From: Allobaculum mucilyticum
Lineage (GTDB): Bacteria; Bacillota_I; Bacilli_A; Erysipelotrichales; Erysipelotrichaceae
DNA: 64,000 nt
Reading direction: 5' to 3'
Assembly (NCBI RefSeq): GCF_022701195.1
Contig: NZ_CP078089.1
Coordinates: 2,542,001 to 2,606,000 of the forward strand
Shown: piece after piece, positions 51,974 to 61,349 of the stretch
Numbering within the stretch: the stretch's first letter is position 1
Layout: each line of letters opens with the position of its first letter
Position numbers and translations under genes: made by a program
Notes under the pieces: generated by a model
Told to the model about the DNA's origin: nothing
The model's database searches: none
The model's input: only the letters and a program-made list of their open reading frames with translations

Positions 51974-53173
51974 ATGGCAATTGTCATGTCAGTTAATGCC
52001 GGAAGCTCGTCCCTGAAATTTCAGGTGTATGAAATGCCGGAAGAAAAAGTCCTCGCCAAAGGGCTTGTTGAACGAATCGGACTCAACGACGGAGTCTTCA
52101 CCATCACTGTAGATGGACAGAAATACACAACGACCCAGGATATCCCCAACCACGAAGTTGCTGTAAAACTTCTCGTTGATGCGCTGATCGAGCATCATGT
52201 CGTTAACGACCTTTCTGAAATTAAAGCAGTCGGACACCGCATCGTACACGGCGGCGAATTCTATTCCGATTCTGTTGAAGCATCCGATGATGCAGTTGAA
52301 AAAGTCGAAGAGTGCGTCCCCCTCGCTCCTCTGCACAACCCTGCAGGTCTCGTCGGCTATACCTCTTTCAAAAAACTTCTCCCAGAGGCAAGCCAGACAT
52401 TTGTTTTCGATACCGCATTCCACCAGACTATGCCGGCTGAAAACTTCATCTACCCGATTCCTTACGAATACTATGAAAACGACAAAATCCGTCGTTATGG
52501 TTTCCACGGAACAAGCCACAAATATCTGACCGAGCGTTTTGCTGAAATCACCGGCAAAAAACCGGAAGAAGTCAACATCATCACCTGCCACCTTGGCAAC
52601 GGCGGATCGATCACGGCTGTCAAAGGCGGAAAATCCTTCAAGACATCCATGGGTCTTACACCGCTTGCAGGTATTGAAATGGGAACACGTTCCGGTGATA
52701 TCGACCCGGCTATCCCAGGCGTACTGATGGAGCGTCATAACCTGAGCGCTAAAGAAGTCGACAACATTCTGAACAAACAGTCCGGTCTGCTTGGCGTTTC
52801 CGGTATTTCTTCTGACAGCCGCGATATCGAAAAAGCAGCTGAAGAAGGCAACGAACGTGCAAAACTCGCGAAGAAAATCTTTGATGACCGCGTAATCGAA
52901 ACTGTCGGCGGCTACTATGCTCTGATGGGCGGTGCCGATGCGATCGTATTCGCAGGCGGTATCGGAGAAAACGCTATCGATACACGTAAAGAAATCATCA
53001 ACGGACTTGCAGCTCTTGGCGTAAAACTCGATGAAGAAGCCAACAACTGCCGCGGCAAAGAAGTGAAGATCTCTGCTCCTGAATCTTCGATGGAAGTTTA
53101 TGTACTCCCGACAGACGAAGAAGTCATGATCGCACGCGACGCTTACGCAAATCTTGAAAAGCATCAGGCTTAA
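51974..53173 (+). CDS. ackA: Acetate kinase
   Basis: 399 aa, normal length. It converts acetyl phosphate and ADP to acetate and ATP, the main substrate-level ATP step of mixed-acid fermenters. Signatures: VMSVNAGSSSLKFQVY at the N-terminus, GHRIVHGGE, FDTAFHQTMP, YGFHGTSHKYLTE, THLGNGGS-type CHLGNGGSITAV, and FAGGIGENA. AAAGGAGAT precedes the ATG. pta is not adjacent. Codon use is strongly biased, as in highly expressed genes. Confidence 0.98.
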   Translation: MAIVMSVNAGSSSLKFQVYEMPEEKVLAKGLVERIGLNDGVFTITVDGQKYTTTQDIPNHEVAVKLLVDALIEHHVVNDLSEIKAVGHRIVHGGEFYSDSVEASDDAVEKVEECVPLAPLHNPAGLVGYTSFKKLLPEASQTFVFDTAFHQTMPAENFIYPIPYEYYENDKIRRYGFHGTSHKYLTERFAEITGKKPEEVNIITCHLGNGGSITAVKGGKSFKTSMGLTPLAGIEMGTRSGDIDPAIPGVLMERHNLSAKEVDNILNKQSGLLGVSGISSDSRDIEKAAEEGNERAKLAKKIFDDRVIETVGGYYALMGGADAIVFAGGIGENAIDTRKEIINGLAALGVKLDEEANNCRGKEVKISAPESSMEVYVLPTDEEVMIARDAYANLEKHQA

Positions 53174-53218
53174 GTCTGAAACAGACAGTCATTTAAAATA
53201 AGAAGCAAACAGAAGTCC

Positions 53219-53243
53219 GCCTGCCTGGCTTATGCCGGCAGGC
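53219..53243 (+). terminator. Hairpin between ackA and the NrnA-like gene
   Basis: GCCTGCC (53219-53225) pairs with GGCAGGC (53237-53243). The following sequence is only weakly T-rich, so termination is uncertain. Confidence 0.45.
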
Positions 53244-53272
53244 TGATTCTGTTTAAAAAGGAGGTCCGTTTT

Positions 53273-54217
53273 ATGAATCCAGATATCCGCCCACTGTTTG
53301 AAGCTTTTGAACAGTCTGACCCGATCGTGGTTTTCCATCACATTTCCCCCGATCCCGATGCGCTTGGAACGCAGTTTGGCATGGTGGAATTCCTGAAGGA
53401 AAAATACCCGAAGAAAACGATTCTTGCTGCCGGTTCCCAGCCGGAAATGGATGAAGTCAGCGACGAACAGATTCAAAACGGCATGGCTCTTGTCGTCGAT
53501 ACCTCAACAAGAGAGCGTGTTGATGATCAGCGCTATTCCATGGCAAAGACGATTGCCCGCATTGACCACCATCTGCTCTGCGATGATTTTGGAGAACTTG
53601 ACTATACGGACGAAAAAGCAGCTGCAGCAGCCCAGACCGCTGTCTCGCTGCTTAAAGCGCATGGAGAAACCATTCCTGAAAAAAGCGCCCAGCATCTTCT
53701 GGAAGCACTGATTTCCGATACGCAGAAATTCATGCTGCAGACTGTAACGCCGGAAACCTTTGAAGCTGCTGCCTGGCTGCTCAAAATGGGTGCAGATCCT
53801 GCTAAAGCACAGGTCAACCTGTATTCGAGAGACAGAGTCGTGTTTGCCTTCCGCGCAAAGCTCATGAACAAAGCCCGGATCCTCGACAATCTGATGTTTT
53901 CCGTGGTGAGCGCCGAAGATTATCTTTCCTGCGGCTGTCCGTTTGAAGATGCAAAATCTTCCGTCAATACATTAGGCTCTGTAAAAGGAATTGAAATCTG
54001 GGCACAGTTTACCCAGAACCCGGACGGCGCCCATTACAACGGTTCGCTGCGCTCTGCACGGATTCCGCTGATCGAGCTGGCTGGACGTTTTGGCGGCGGC
54101 GGTCATACATGTGCCTGCGGCGTCAAAAACCTGACGATCGGTCAGGTAGATGAACTGATTCAGGGGCTACGTGAGCTTTCCGTAACCGGTCTGAACGATC
54201 TGGAAGAATCTGAATAG
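53273..54217 (+). CDS. nrnA: DHH-family NrnA-like nanoRNase / pAp phosphatase
   Basis: 314 aa. NrnA-type enzymes degrade 2-5-nt RNAs and 3'-phosphoadenosine-5'-phosphate, and some hydrolyse linear dinucleotides. Metal-binding motifs: HHISPDPDALG, VVDTS, ARIDHHLLCDD, and the substrate-binding DHHA1 motif GRFGGGGHTCACG. AAAGGAGG lies 7 nt before the ATG. A GdpP-type sensor part is absent, so a c-di-AMP phosphodiesterase is less likely, though cyclic-dinucleotide products remain possible substrates. Confidence 0.92.
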   Translation: MNPDIRPLFEAFEQSDPIVVFHHISPDPDALGTQFGMVEFLKEKYPKKTILAAGSQPEMDEVSDEQIQNGMALVVDTSTRERVDDQRYSMAKTIARIDHHLLCDDFGELDYTDEKAAAAAQTAVSLLKAHGETIPEKSAQHLLEALISDTQKFMLQTVTPETFEAAAWLLKMGADPAKAQVNLYSRDRVVFAFRAKLMNKARILDNLMFSVVSAEDYLSCGCPFEDAKSSVNTLGSVKGIEIWAQFTQNPDGAHYNGSLRSARIPLIELAGRFGGGGHTCACGVKNLTIGQVDELIQGLRELSVTGLNDLEESE

Positions 54218-54278
54218 CCAAGATTAAAAGCCGGAAATGATCCGGAATAAAACGCCGAACAAAACAGAAATAAAGATC

Positions 54279-54320
54279 AGAAGACAGTTTTCCTCACGGT
54301 GGCTGTCTTCTTTTTTCTTT
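54279..54320 (+). terminator. Terminator after the NrnA-like gene
   Basis: AGAAGACAG (54279-54287) pairs with CTGTCTTCT (54303-54311), followed by TTTTTCTTT. Confidence 0.88.
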
Positions 54321-54418
54321 ACCGGCTGAGCAGGGAATTGCTCGTCCTTGCAGGCTCTGTCGGTGCCTCAGAAAGGAAACAGTCCTTCGCCCATAGTCTG
54401 GAATGATAGAATAAGCGC

Positions 54419-57400
54419 ATGATCCATCTGCATACGCGTTCACGCTATTCGCTTCTTGAAGCTGTACACGACCCGGCTGATATCATCCGTCTTGCTTTGG
54501 AAAACGGACAGAACGCAGCCGTTTTAAGCGATCACCGCTCGATGTTTGCGGTAATGCCTTTTCTGCATGCCGCAAAAGAAGCTGGAATCAAGCCGATCAT
54601 TGGTCTGGAATTTGAGATTCTGTTTGAAGAGAGCCCGTTTTCGATGCTCATGCTGGCAAAGAACAGTAAAGGACTCGAAAATCTGTACCGTCTTTCAACG
54701 CGCCTCATGTCGGATAATAATCCGCTTCCGGCAAGTGAGCTCCATGAATATGTCGAAGGCAATTTCGTGCTGAATGCCGGCGGCGATGAAGTGCTTAAAG
54801 ATCTTGCGCTCTCCGGACGGATTGCGGAACTTGACCGGTTTCTGTTTATGCTCGCCCAGGAAAGCCAGACATCTGCAGGATTATATATTGCAATGTCTTT
54901 GCATGATTCGCCGGTTTTCCGCAAAGCAGATGAAATCCTGCGCCAGAGTGCAAACCAGCTGAATATCCCTGTTACTGCAATCAGCCGGATTGATTATGAA
55001 AATCCGGAAGAAGAACGGACTGCCCGCCTTCTTGCCGCAATCGGCGCTTCAAAGAATATTGACGATCCATCTCTTCCGGTCCGTTCGGGACGATGGTGGA
55101 GAAGTCAGGAAGAGATGGAACAGCTGTATGATCCGCAGGATCTGGCTATGACGGACCAGATTGCTGAGCAGGTCGAAGAATATGACCTTCCTAAAGCTCA
55201 GCTGCCTGTCTTTAAGAACAAAGCCGGTGTTTCGAGCGAGGAGTATCTTCGAAAACTGTGCATCGCGGGTCTGCGCAAACGGCTGAATGGTCATGTACCG
55301 GAGGTTTATGCACATCGTTTAGAGCACGAGCTGCAGATCATTCTGTCGATGGGATTTGCGGATTACTTCCTGATCGTTTATGACTTCATCCGCGAAGCCC
55401 GTTCAAGAGGCATACTGGCAGGTCCTGGTCGAGGCAGTGCAGCCGGATCTCTTGTTGCCTGGGTGCTTGGCATCAGCCATGTCGATCCGGTCGCAAACGG
55501 CCTGCTGTTCGAGCGCTTCCTGAACCCGGAACGTATTTCTATGCCGGATATTGACTCGGACTTTCCGGATAACCGGCGTGATGAAATCATTGAATATGTG
55601 CAGGATACATACGGAAAATACCATGCCGCTCACATCGTGACCTTTTCGCGTCTGAAGGCAAAAGCGGCTCTGCGCGATTGTGCGAGGGCACTGAATGTGC
55701 CGATCCGTGAAGTCGACCGGCTCAGCCGTCATATTCCTTCGGGTCCAACAGCACCGACTCTTGAAGGTGCAATGCAGACCAATGCCGCCTTTGCTTCGGA
55801 GATCAACAATAACCGCGACCTGCAAAGGGTGTATGAAGCCGCAAAGTCGATTGAAAACTTCCCGCGCCATACATCCATTCATGCCGGCGGTATCGTTCTT
55901 GCCAGAGATCCGATCTTCCATCAGGCACCGCTGATGGAAGGGGGCAGTGCGCTGCCTGTCGTTCAGTTTACGATGGAGTATCTGGAAGAAATCGGTCTGA
56001 TCAAGTTTGACTTTCTTGGCCTGCGCAACCTGAGCATGCTGGATGCCATGGTTCATGAAGTCAGAGAACAGACCGGACATGATATTGATCTGCTCAAGCT
56101 GCCTCTTGATGATCCGGCTGTCTATAAGCTGCTGAGCCGGGCAGAAACGTTAGGTGTCTTTCAGCTGGAAAGCGACGGTATCCGAAAGCTGCTTGTCCGT
56201 TTCCGGCCAGAACGCTTTGAAGATATTGCAGCGGTTCTGGCTCTGTACCGTCCAGGACCAATGAAGAGCATCAACACGTATCTGAATGCCCGGTTTCACC
56301 CGGAAACGCGTAAATCGATTCACCCGCTCATTGACCCGCTTCTTGCACCGACTGGAGGCATCTTCCTGTATCAGGAGCAGATCATGGAAGCCGCCCGGAT
56401 TCTTGGCGGATTCTCCCTGGCACAGGCAGACATTCTGCGAAAAGCCATGTCCAAGAAAAAACGTTCGGTCATGGAAGAGTGGAAGGCGAAATTTGTTGCG
56501 GGAGCCAGAGAACGGGGAGTCGGCGAAGAAGAAGCCGGACGGATTTTTGAAATCATGGAAGAGTTTGCGGACTATGGCTTCAACAAGTCGCATTCGTATG
56601 CCTATTCTCTTATCGTTTATGAAATGGCATGGATGAAAGCCCGTTTTCCGCTGCAGTTCTATCAGGTCCTTTTGTCTCAGACGAGCGGATCAGGCGTAAA
56701 AACAGGCGCCATCATGCGCGAAGCCGCAAGCAGGGGCGTTCGCGTCCTGCCGATTTCACTCAACCGGTCGACGCATGCTTACAGCGTTGAAAACGGAGCG
56801 CTTCGCATGCCGCTGACGCTTGTAAAAACGTTTGGTCAGGCTTCGGTCATCAAGATCGAACAGGAAAGGGAAACCCATGGACCTTTTGATGATCCGGTCA
56901 TGGCAGTGCTCCGTCTGTCCCATCTTGGCTTTTCAAGTGATCAGATCCGCATGCTTGTGCAGATCGGCGCTTTTGAAGAAACCGGTCTTCCGCGCGAAAG
57001 CCTGGATGCAGCGCTGGATGAAATTCTTCGTCTGAGCGATCTGGCTGTTCTGGATGAAAAGAGCAGCACATGGCGCCTTGCCGGTGTTTCTTCACCGGTT
57101 ATTGCACCTGTTCAGCCAAGTCCAGCTGGACGGATCCTCAAAGAAATTGAAATTCTTGGCTTTTCGCTCAGTCCCCATCCGGCTATACGGGCAAGATCAG
57201 TCGACCGCAGCCTTCGTCCGGTCAGCTCCATCGCATCGCTTCCGGCAAGATCATCCATCCGGACAGTCGGTCTGCTTGGACGCGTCAGAACCAGACAGAC
57301 AAAAAAAGGCCAGACAATGGCGTATTCAAGTCTGTCGGATGAAACCGGAACGATTCAGCTGGCTATCATGCCTAAAGCGTACTCGCAGGCACAGGCGGCT

Positions 57401-57493
57401 GTCGTTGAAGGCTCGTTTGTGATGATTGAAGGAAGGACCGATGAATCGGGATCTGTCGCTGTCTTTTATGTTCAGCGCATGCCGATGCAGTAA
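54419..57493 (+). CDS. dnaE: DNA polymerase III alpha subunit, DnaE type
   Basis: 1024 aa. Replicative polymerase of family C. N-terminal PHP domain (MIHLHTRSRYSLLEAVHDP; SDHRSMFAV), polymerase core with GPGRGSAAGSLVAW and MPDIDSDFPDNRRDEI carrying the catalytic acids, FNKSHSYAYSLI, then helix-hairpin-helix and OB-fold regions near the C-terminus (TVGLLGRVRTRQTKKGQTMA). The PHP residues are partly changed (HLHT and SDHR instead of the full metal site). The start is fixed by in-frame stops just upstream and by family alignment, yet no Shine-Dalgarno is present. PolC is not in this window. Confidence 0.96.
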   Translation: MIHLHTRSRYSLLEAVHDPADIIRLALENGQNAAVLSDHRSMFAVMPFLHAAKEAGIKPIIGLEFEILFEESPFSMLMLAKNSKGLENLYRLSTRLMSDNNPLPASELHEYVEGNFVLNAGGDEVLKDLALSGRIAELDRFLFMLAQESQTSAGLYIAMSLHDSPVFRKADEILRQSANQLNIPVTAISRIDYENPEEERTARLLAAIGASKNIDDPSLPVRSGRWWRSQEEMEQLYDPQDLAMTDQIAEQVEEYDLPKAQLPVFKNKAGVSSEEYLRKLCIAGLRKRLNGHVPEVYAHRLEHELQIILSMGFADYFLIVYDFIREARSRGILAGPGRGSAAGSLVAWVLGISHVDPVANGLLFERFLNPERISMPDIDSDFPDNRRDEIIEYVQDTYGKYHAAHIVTFSRLKAKAALRDCARALNVPIREVDRLSRHIPSGPTAPTLEGAMQTNAAFASEINNNRDLQRVYEAAKSIENFPRHTSIHAGGIVLARDPIFHQAPLMEGGSALPVVQFTMEYLEEIGLIKFDFLGLRNLSMLDAMVHEVREQTGHDIDLLKLPLDDPAVYKLLSRAETLGVFQLESDGIRKLLVRFRPERFEDIAAVLALYRPGPMKSINTYLNARFHPETRKSIHPLIDPLLAPTGGIFLYQEQIMEAARILGGFSLAQADILRKAMSKKKRSVMEEWKAKFVAGARERGVGEEEAGRIFEIMEEFADYGFNKSHSYAYSLIVYEMAWMKARFPLQFYQVLLSQTSGSGVKTGAIMREAASRGVRVLPISLNRSTHAYSVENGALRMPLTLVKTFGQASVIKIEQERETHGPFDDPVMAVLRLSHLGFSSDQIRMLVQIGAFEETGLPRESLDAALDEILRLSDLAVLDEKSSTWRLAGVSSPVIAPVQPSPAGRILKEIEILGFSLSPHPAIRARSVDRSLRPVSSIASLPARSSIRTVGLLGRVRTRQTKKGQTMAYSSLSDETGTIQLAIMPKAYSQAQAAVVEGSFVMIEGRTDESGSVAVFYVQRMPMQ

Positions 57494-57572
57494 TTTATTT
57501 AAAATCGGGCTGGTCTGATGACTGCAGGCCAAAAAAATTCTTTACAAAAAGCGCTTGCAGATTATGGAATGG

Positions 57573-57704
57573 TTGACGGGAAGACAGGGTCTGATTAGAA
57601 TATCCCTGTTGCAGTCTTCACGGCTTGCAACCGCACAGAAAAGGCTCAAGAGGCATTCGCCCGCCTTCATGGCGAGTATCAAGAATCGGAAAGGAGACCA
57701 TACA
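57573..57704 (+). promoter_or_regulatory. rplU promoter and probable L21 leader
   Basis: TTGACG (57573-57578), 17 bp and TAGAAT (57596-57601) form a good promoter, predicting a leader of ~97 nt. Its pairing elements (GCCGCC-like, CGCCTTCATGGCGA near 57662) and position fit the Firmicute L21-leader class that autoregulates rplU. The class call is from position, not alignment. Confidence 0.6.
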
Positions 57705-58007
57705 ATGTACGCAATTATCGAAACCGGCGGAAAACAGATCAAAGTCGAAGACGGATCTGTGATCTGGGTTGAAAAGCTCGACGCCCAGGAAGGTGAAACA
57801 GTCACATTCGACAAGGTTCTTTTTGCAGATGGCAAAATCGGCAAACCTTATGTTGAAGGTGCAACTGTAACCGGCGTTGTTGAAAAACAGGGCAAAGGCA
57901 AGAAAATCACGATCGTGAAATATCGCCCGAAAAAATCGTCTACCCGCAGAAAACAGGGTCACAGACAGCCTTATACCCGCGTTAAAATCGAATCCATCAC
58001 TGCTTAA
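57705..58007 (+). CDS. rplU: 50S ribosomal protein L21
   Basis: 100 aa from the ATG at 57705 (AAAGGAG upstream). It binds 23S rRNA and L20. The N-terminal [17 protein letters not shown] and the basic [20 protein letters not shown] loop are diagnostic. The stop shares a base with the prp start (TAATG), so the two are coupled. Confidence 0.98.
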   Translation: MYAIIETGGKQIKVEDGSVIWVEKLDAQEGETVTFDKVLFADGKIGKPYVEGATVTGVVEKQGKGKKITIVKYRPKKSSTRRKQGHRQPYTRVKIESITA

Positions 58008-58324
58008 TGATTCGAATTACTGTAGACCTGAATCAGAGAAATGATATCGTTTCTCTGCAGATTACCGGCCATGCAGATTCCGCTCCTTATGGAAAGGATC
58101 TTGTCTGTGCAGGAGTCAGTGCTGTCGCAATTACAGGTCTGAACGCGATTGATGAGCTGTTTCCAGATGCCTGCGATCTTGAGTGCTCGAACAACCGGAT
58201 TCGTGCTGCAGTCAGAAAGCCAAATGCAGAATTGCAGACGGCGCTTCTCATGCTTGCCACTCAGCTTCGCAATCTTGCAGAGGATTCTGCAGAATACGTT
58301 ACTATGGAAACACGACAGCTTTAA
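58007..58324 (+). CDS. prp: Ribosomal-processing cysteine protease Prp
   Basis: 105 aa. Prp cleaves the N-terminal extension from L27 in Firmicutes. The catalytic pair is seen as [20 protein letters not shown]: His in GHA and Cys in VCAG. It lies between rplU and rpmA, as in Bacillus (ysxB) and Staphylococcus, with a one-base overlap with rplU. Confidence 0.95.
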   Translation: MIRITVDLNQRNDIVSLQITGHADSAPYGKDLVCAGVSAVAITGLNAIDELFPDACDLECSNNRIRAAVRKPNAELQTALLMLATQLRNLAEDSAEYVTMETRQL

Positions 58325-58359
58325 AACTACCGGTCAACCGAAGAGAAAGAGGTATAATC

Positions 58360-58644
58360 ATGCGTTTTAATTTGGACCTTCAGTTCTTCGCTTCGAAAAA
58401 AGGTGTAGGCTCGACTAAGAACGGCCGTGATTCGCACTCCAAACGTCTTGGTGCGAAACTTGCGGACGGACAGAAATGTCTTGCTGGTTCCATCATCTAC
58501 CGTCAGCGCGGAACAAAAATTCATCCCGGAACAAACGTTGGCAGAGGCGGCGACGATACGCTGTTCGCTACTGTTGACGGTGTAGTCAAATACGAAAGAC
58601 TCGGAAGAAACAGAACAAAAGTTTCTGTTTATCCGGCTGAATAA
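58360..58644 (+). CDS. rpmA: 50S ribosomal protein L27 with Prp-cleavable N-terminus
   Basis: 94 aa from the ATG at 58360 (AAAGAGG upstream). The body ([20 protein letters not shown]) is canonical L27. It is preceded by [11 protein letters not shown], the extension cut by Prp before the mature Ser/Ala. Mature L27 reaches the peptidyl-transferase centre, so cleavage is essential in organisms tested. It ends before an intrinsic terminator. Confidence 0.97.
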   Translation: MRFNLDLQFFASKKGVGSTKNGRDSHSKRLGAKLADGQKCLAGSIIYRQRGTKIHPGTNVGRGGDDTLFATVDGVVKYERLGRNRTKVSVYPAE

Positions 58645-58651
58645 TCAAACT

Positions 58652-58675
58652 GAGCCTGAACAAGGCTCTTTTTTC
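58652..58675 (+). terminator. Terminator after rpmA
   Basis: GAGCCT/AGGCTC stem followed by TTTTTTCTT. Confidence 0.88.
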
Positions 58676-58715
58676 TTGTTCGATTTAATATGAACAGAAG
58701 AGTGAGGTAGTTTAT

Positions 58716-59999
58716 ATGTTTGTGGATCAGGTCAAAGTACACGTCAAAGCCGGCAAAGGCGGCGACGGACTGGTTTCGTTTAAACACGAGAAATATGTCG
58801 CCAACGGCGGTCCGTTCGGCGGAGACGGCGGAAATGGCGGAAGCGTCATTTTCCAGGCGGATCCGGGAATGGTCACGCTGCTTGATCTCCGGTTCAACCG
58901 GATCATCCGTGCCCAGGAAGGCGAAAAGGGCAAAAACAAAAACATGCATGGCGCCAATGCGGCAGACCGCGTGGTCAAAGTACCGCTTGGAACCATCGTC
59001 AAACGGGCAGACACCGGACAGATTCTTGCGGATCTGACGGGGCCCAATCAGAAACAGGTTGTTGCCCAGGGCGGCAAAGGAGGCCGCGGCAACTCCCGCT
59101 TTAAATCAGCCCGCAACGTTGCACCGCGCTATTCCGAGCCTGGCAAGGAAGGCGAAGAGTTCGATGTTATTGTCGAACTGCGTACCCTTGCGGACGTTGG
59201 CCTGGTCGGCTATCCGTCTGTCGGCAAATCGACATTCCTCGATGCTGTCAGCCGTGCACGTCCGGAAATCGGCGATTATCCGTTTACAACCATTTCGCCA
59301 AATGTCGGTGTCGTTCAGACTGGTGACGGCCGAAGCTTTGTCATGGCTGACCTGCCGGGTCTGATTGATGGAGCAAGCGAAGGAAAGGGTCTTGGACACC
59401 AGTTCCTGCGCCATATTGAGAGATGCCGCGTTATTATCCATGTCATCGATATGGGCGGCGAAGAAGGCCGTGATCCGGTGCAGGATTACGCCAACATCAA
59501 CAAAGAGCTTGAAAACTATCATCTGCGTCTGCTTGAGCGTCCGCAGATTGTTGTCGCCAACAAAATGGATGAAGAACATGCCCAGGAGAACCTGAAGCGC
59601 TTTAAAGAAGCCTATCCGGATCTGGAAGTGTTCGAGACGATGACGCTGATTCACGAAGGTCTTGATCCTGTTCTGCGCAAGGCAGCCGATCTGCTGGCAA
59701 CAACGCCAGCATTCCCGGTTCTCGACGAGAACGAGCAGGACGAGGGCGTTACATATACATTTACCGAGAAGGAAAAACCGTATACGATCGAAGAAGTTCA
59801 GCCTGGACGCTTCAAAGTCTATGGACCGCTCATCCGCAAGAACTTCAACCTGGATAAGCTCAACACGGATGAAGACTTCTATAACTTCGCCAACCAGATG
59901 CGCTTCCTTGGCATCGATAAGCACCTGCGTGAAGCCGGAGCAGAAGACGGCGATATTGTCGAACTTGAAGGATACGAATTCGAGTTCATCGAACGATAA
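58716..59999 (+). CDS. obg: GTPase Obg
   Basis: 427 aa. Ribosome-assembly GTPase linked to growth control. Three domains: the glycine-rich Obg fold (1-~158; GGDGGNGGSVIF), the G domain with GYPSVGKST (near 166), PFTTISPNVG, ADLPGLIDGA and NKMDEEH, and a C-terminal OCT domain (~345-427; RFKVYGPLIRKNF). AGTGAGG lies 9 nt before the ATG. It follows rpmA in the standard order but after a terminator. Confidence 0.97.
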   Translation: MFVDQVKVHVKAGKGGDGLVSFKHEKYVANGGPFGGDGGNGGSVIFQADPGMVTLLDLRFNRIIRAQEGEKGKNKNMHGANAADRVVKVPLGTIVKRADTGQILADLTGPNQKQVVAQGGKGGRGNSRFKSARNVAPRYSEPGKEGEEFDVIVELRTLADVGLVGYPSVGKSTFLDAVSRARPEIGDYPFTTISPNVGVVQTGDGRSFVMADLPGLIDGASEGKGLGHQFLRHIERCRVIIHVIDMGGEEGRDPVQDYANINKELENYHLRLLERPQIVVANKMDEEHAQENLKRFKEAYPDLEVFETMTLIHEGLDPVLRKAADLLATTPAFPVLDENEQDEGVTYTFTEKEKPYTIEEVQPGRFKVYGPLIRKNFNLDKLNTDEDFYNFANQMRFLGIDKHLREAGAEDGDIVELEGYEFEFIER

Positions 60000-60194
60000 G
60001 TTCTTCACACTGATCCTTTCTCTGGAAAGGTCAGGAACAGTATCATTTGCATATCAGAACGGACAGCCGGATCGTTGCCCGTTCTTTTTTTTTGTTTATT
60101 TCTATATCCGGTGCTCAGCCGGCTTTCTGGAAGAAGGGAAAAACGAAGTGAAGCGGTATGCGGAAACTGATATACTGATCACAGGTAACTCATT

Positions 60195-61259
60195 ATGTCA
60201 AAATTATGTATTGTAATTCCATGCTATAACGAGCAGGAAATGATTCCGCTCCTTTACTCAACACTCGTCCAGACAGCAGACACCCTGCCGGACCATGAAC
60301 TTGAATTCCTTCTGATCAATGATGGATCGAAGGACCGCACTCTTGAAGAGATCCGCAAGATCGCTGAAAAAGACAGCCGTGTGCGCTATATCTCTTTTTC
60401 GCGGAACTTCGGCAAGGAAAGTGCCATTTATGCCGGTCTGGAAAACTCCGATGGAGATCTGACGGTCATTATGGACGCCGACCTCCAGGATCCGCCTGCG
60501 CTTCTTCCGGAAATGATCCGTGCCATTGAAGAAGAAGGCTATGATTCGGTCGCTACCCGTCGTGTAACACGAAAAGGCGAACCGCCAATCCGTTCTTTCT
60601 TTGCCCGGATGTTCTACAGACTCATGAACCGCATGAGCGACGTCGATCTAGTTGACGGTGCGCGCGACTACCGGATGATGAACCGGGAAATGGTCAATGC
60701 GATCCTTGATCTGAAAGAATACAATCGCTTTTCCAAAGGAATCTTCGGCTGGGTGGGCTTCAAAACCCGCTGGCTTGAATATGAGAATATTGAACGTGCT
60801 GCAGGCGAGACCAAATGGTCATTCTGGAAACTGTTCAAATATGCCATCAGCGGCATCGTTTCCTTTTCGACAGCGCCGCTTCAGATTTCCTCATTCTTTG
60901 GCGTTCTGTTCTCGCTGATCGCTTTTGTCATGATCATCGTGATCGCAGTGCGCAGACTGGCTTTTGGCGATCCTGTACAGGGCTGGGCTTCGACAATCTG
61001 CGTGATTATGCTGATTGGCGGCATTCAGCTGATGTCAATCGGTGTATTAAGCCAGTACTTATCCAAGATGTATCTGGAAATCAAAGACCGTCCGATTTAT
61101 CTTTGCGCAGAAACAAATCTTTCCGAAGATGCACCTGCCGCAAGTCTTTTCCATCCTGCTTCCTGGACCTATGCAGGCGGTCCCCGTTCGCATGCAGGCC
61201 ATTATGCCAAGAGTTTGGATGCACGCCGGGACCATGATGTCCGCAAGGACAGAGAATAG
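60195..61259 (+). CDS. Polyprenyl-phosphate glycosyltransferase, GT2 family (GtrB/YkcC-like)
   Basis: 354 aa. It transfers a sugar from a nucleotide donor to undecaprenyl phosphate at the inner membrane face. GT2 domain 1-~230: VIPCYNEQEMI, FLLINDGSKDRT, VIMDADLQDPP (D-x-D metal site), LVDGARDYRMMNR and KGIFGWVGF. Two membrane helices at ~235-260 and ~270-295, then a cytoplasmic tail of about 50 residues rich in His/Arg. The Shine-Dalgarno is weak (ACAGGTAA). Alone, with no flippase or acceptor transferase beside it. Confidence 0.92.
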   Translation: MSKLCIVIPCYNEQEMIPLLYSTLVQTADTLPDHELEFLLINDGSKDRTLEEIRKIAEKDSRVRYISFSRNFGKESAIYAGLENSDGDLTVIMDADLQDPPALLPEMIRAIEEEGYDSVATRRVTRKGEPPIRSFFARMFYRLMNRMSDVDLVDGARDYRMMNREMVNAILDLKEYNRFSKGIFGWVGFKTRWLEYENIERAAGETKWSFWKLFKYAISGIVSFSTAPLQISSFFGVLFSLIAFVMIIVIAVRRLAFGDPVQGWASTICVIMLIGGIQLMSIGVLSQYLSKMYLEIKDRPIYLCAETNLSEDAPAASLFHPASWTYAGGPRSHAGHYAKSLDARRDHDVRKDRE

Positions 61260-61310
61260 AAGCACGAAAAGGCGTGCTGAAGCAAAATCGTTTCATCATG
61301 AAAGAAAAGA

Positions 61311-61331
61311 CAGCCGGTCACTGACCGGCTG
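61311..61331 (+). terminator. Hairpin between the glycosyltransferase and exonuclease genes
   Basis: CAGCCGGTC (61311-61319) pairs with GACCGGCTG (61323-61331). There is no T-run, and the xth Shine-Dalgarno follows 8 nt later, so it may modulate xth translation. Confidence 0.5.
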
Positions 61332-61349
61332 TTGATGTAAGGAGGAGCT

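Noticed and set aside
51989-53164. 391-aa open frame antisense to ackA
   Set aside because: It mirrors a highly biased, certain gene, has no ribosome site and resembles nothing; long antisense frames are expected in strongly biased genes.
59106-60008. 300-aa open frame antisense to obg
   Set aside because: Obg is full length and certain; the antisense frame has no start context or homology.
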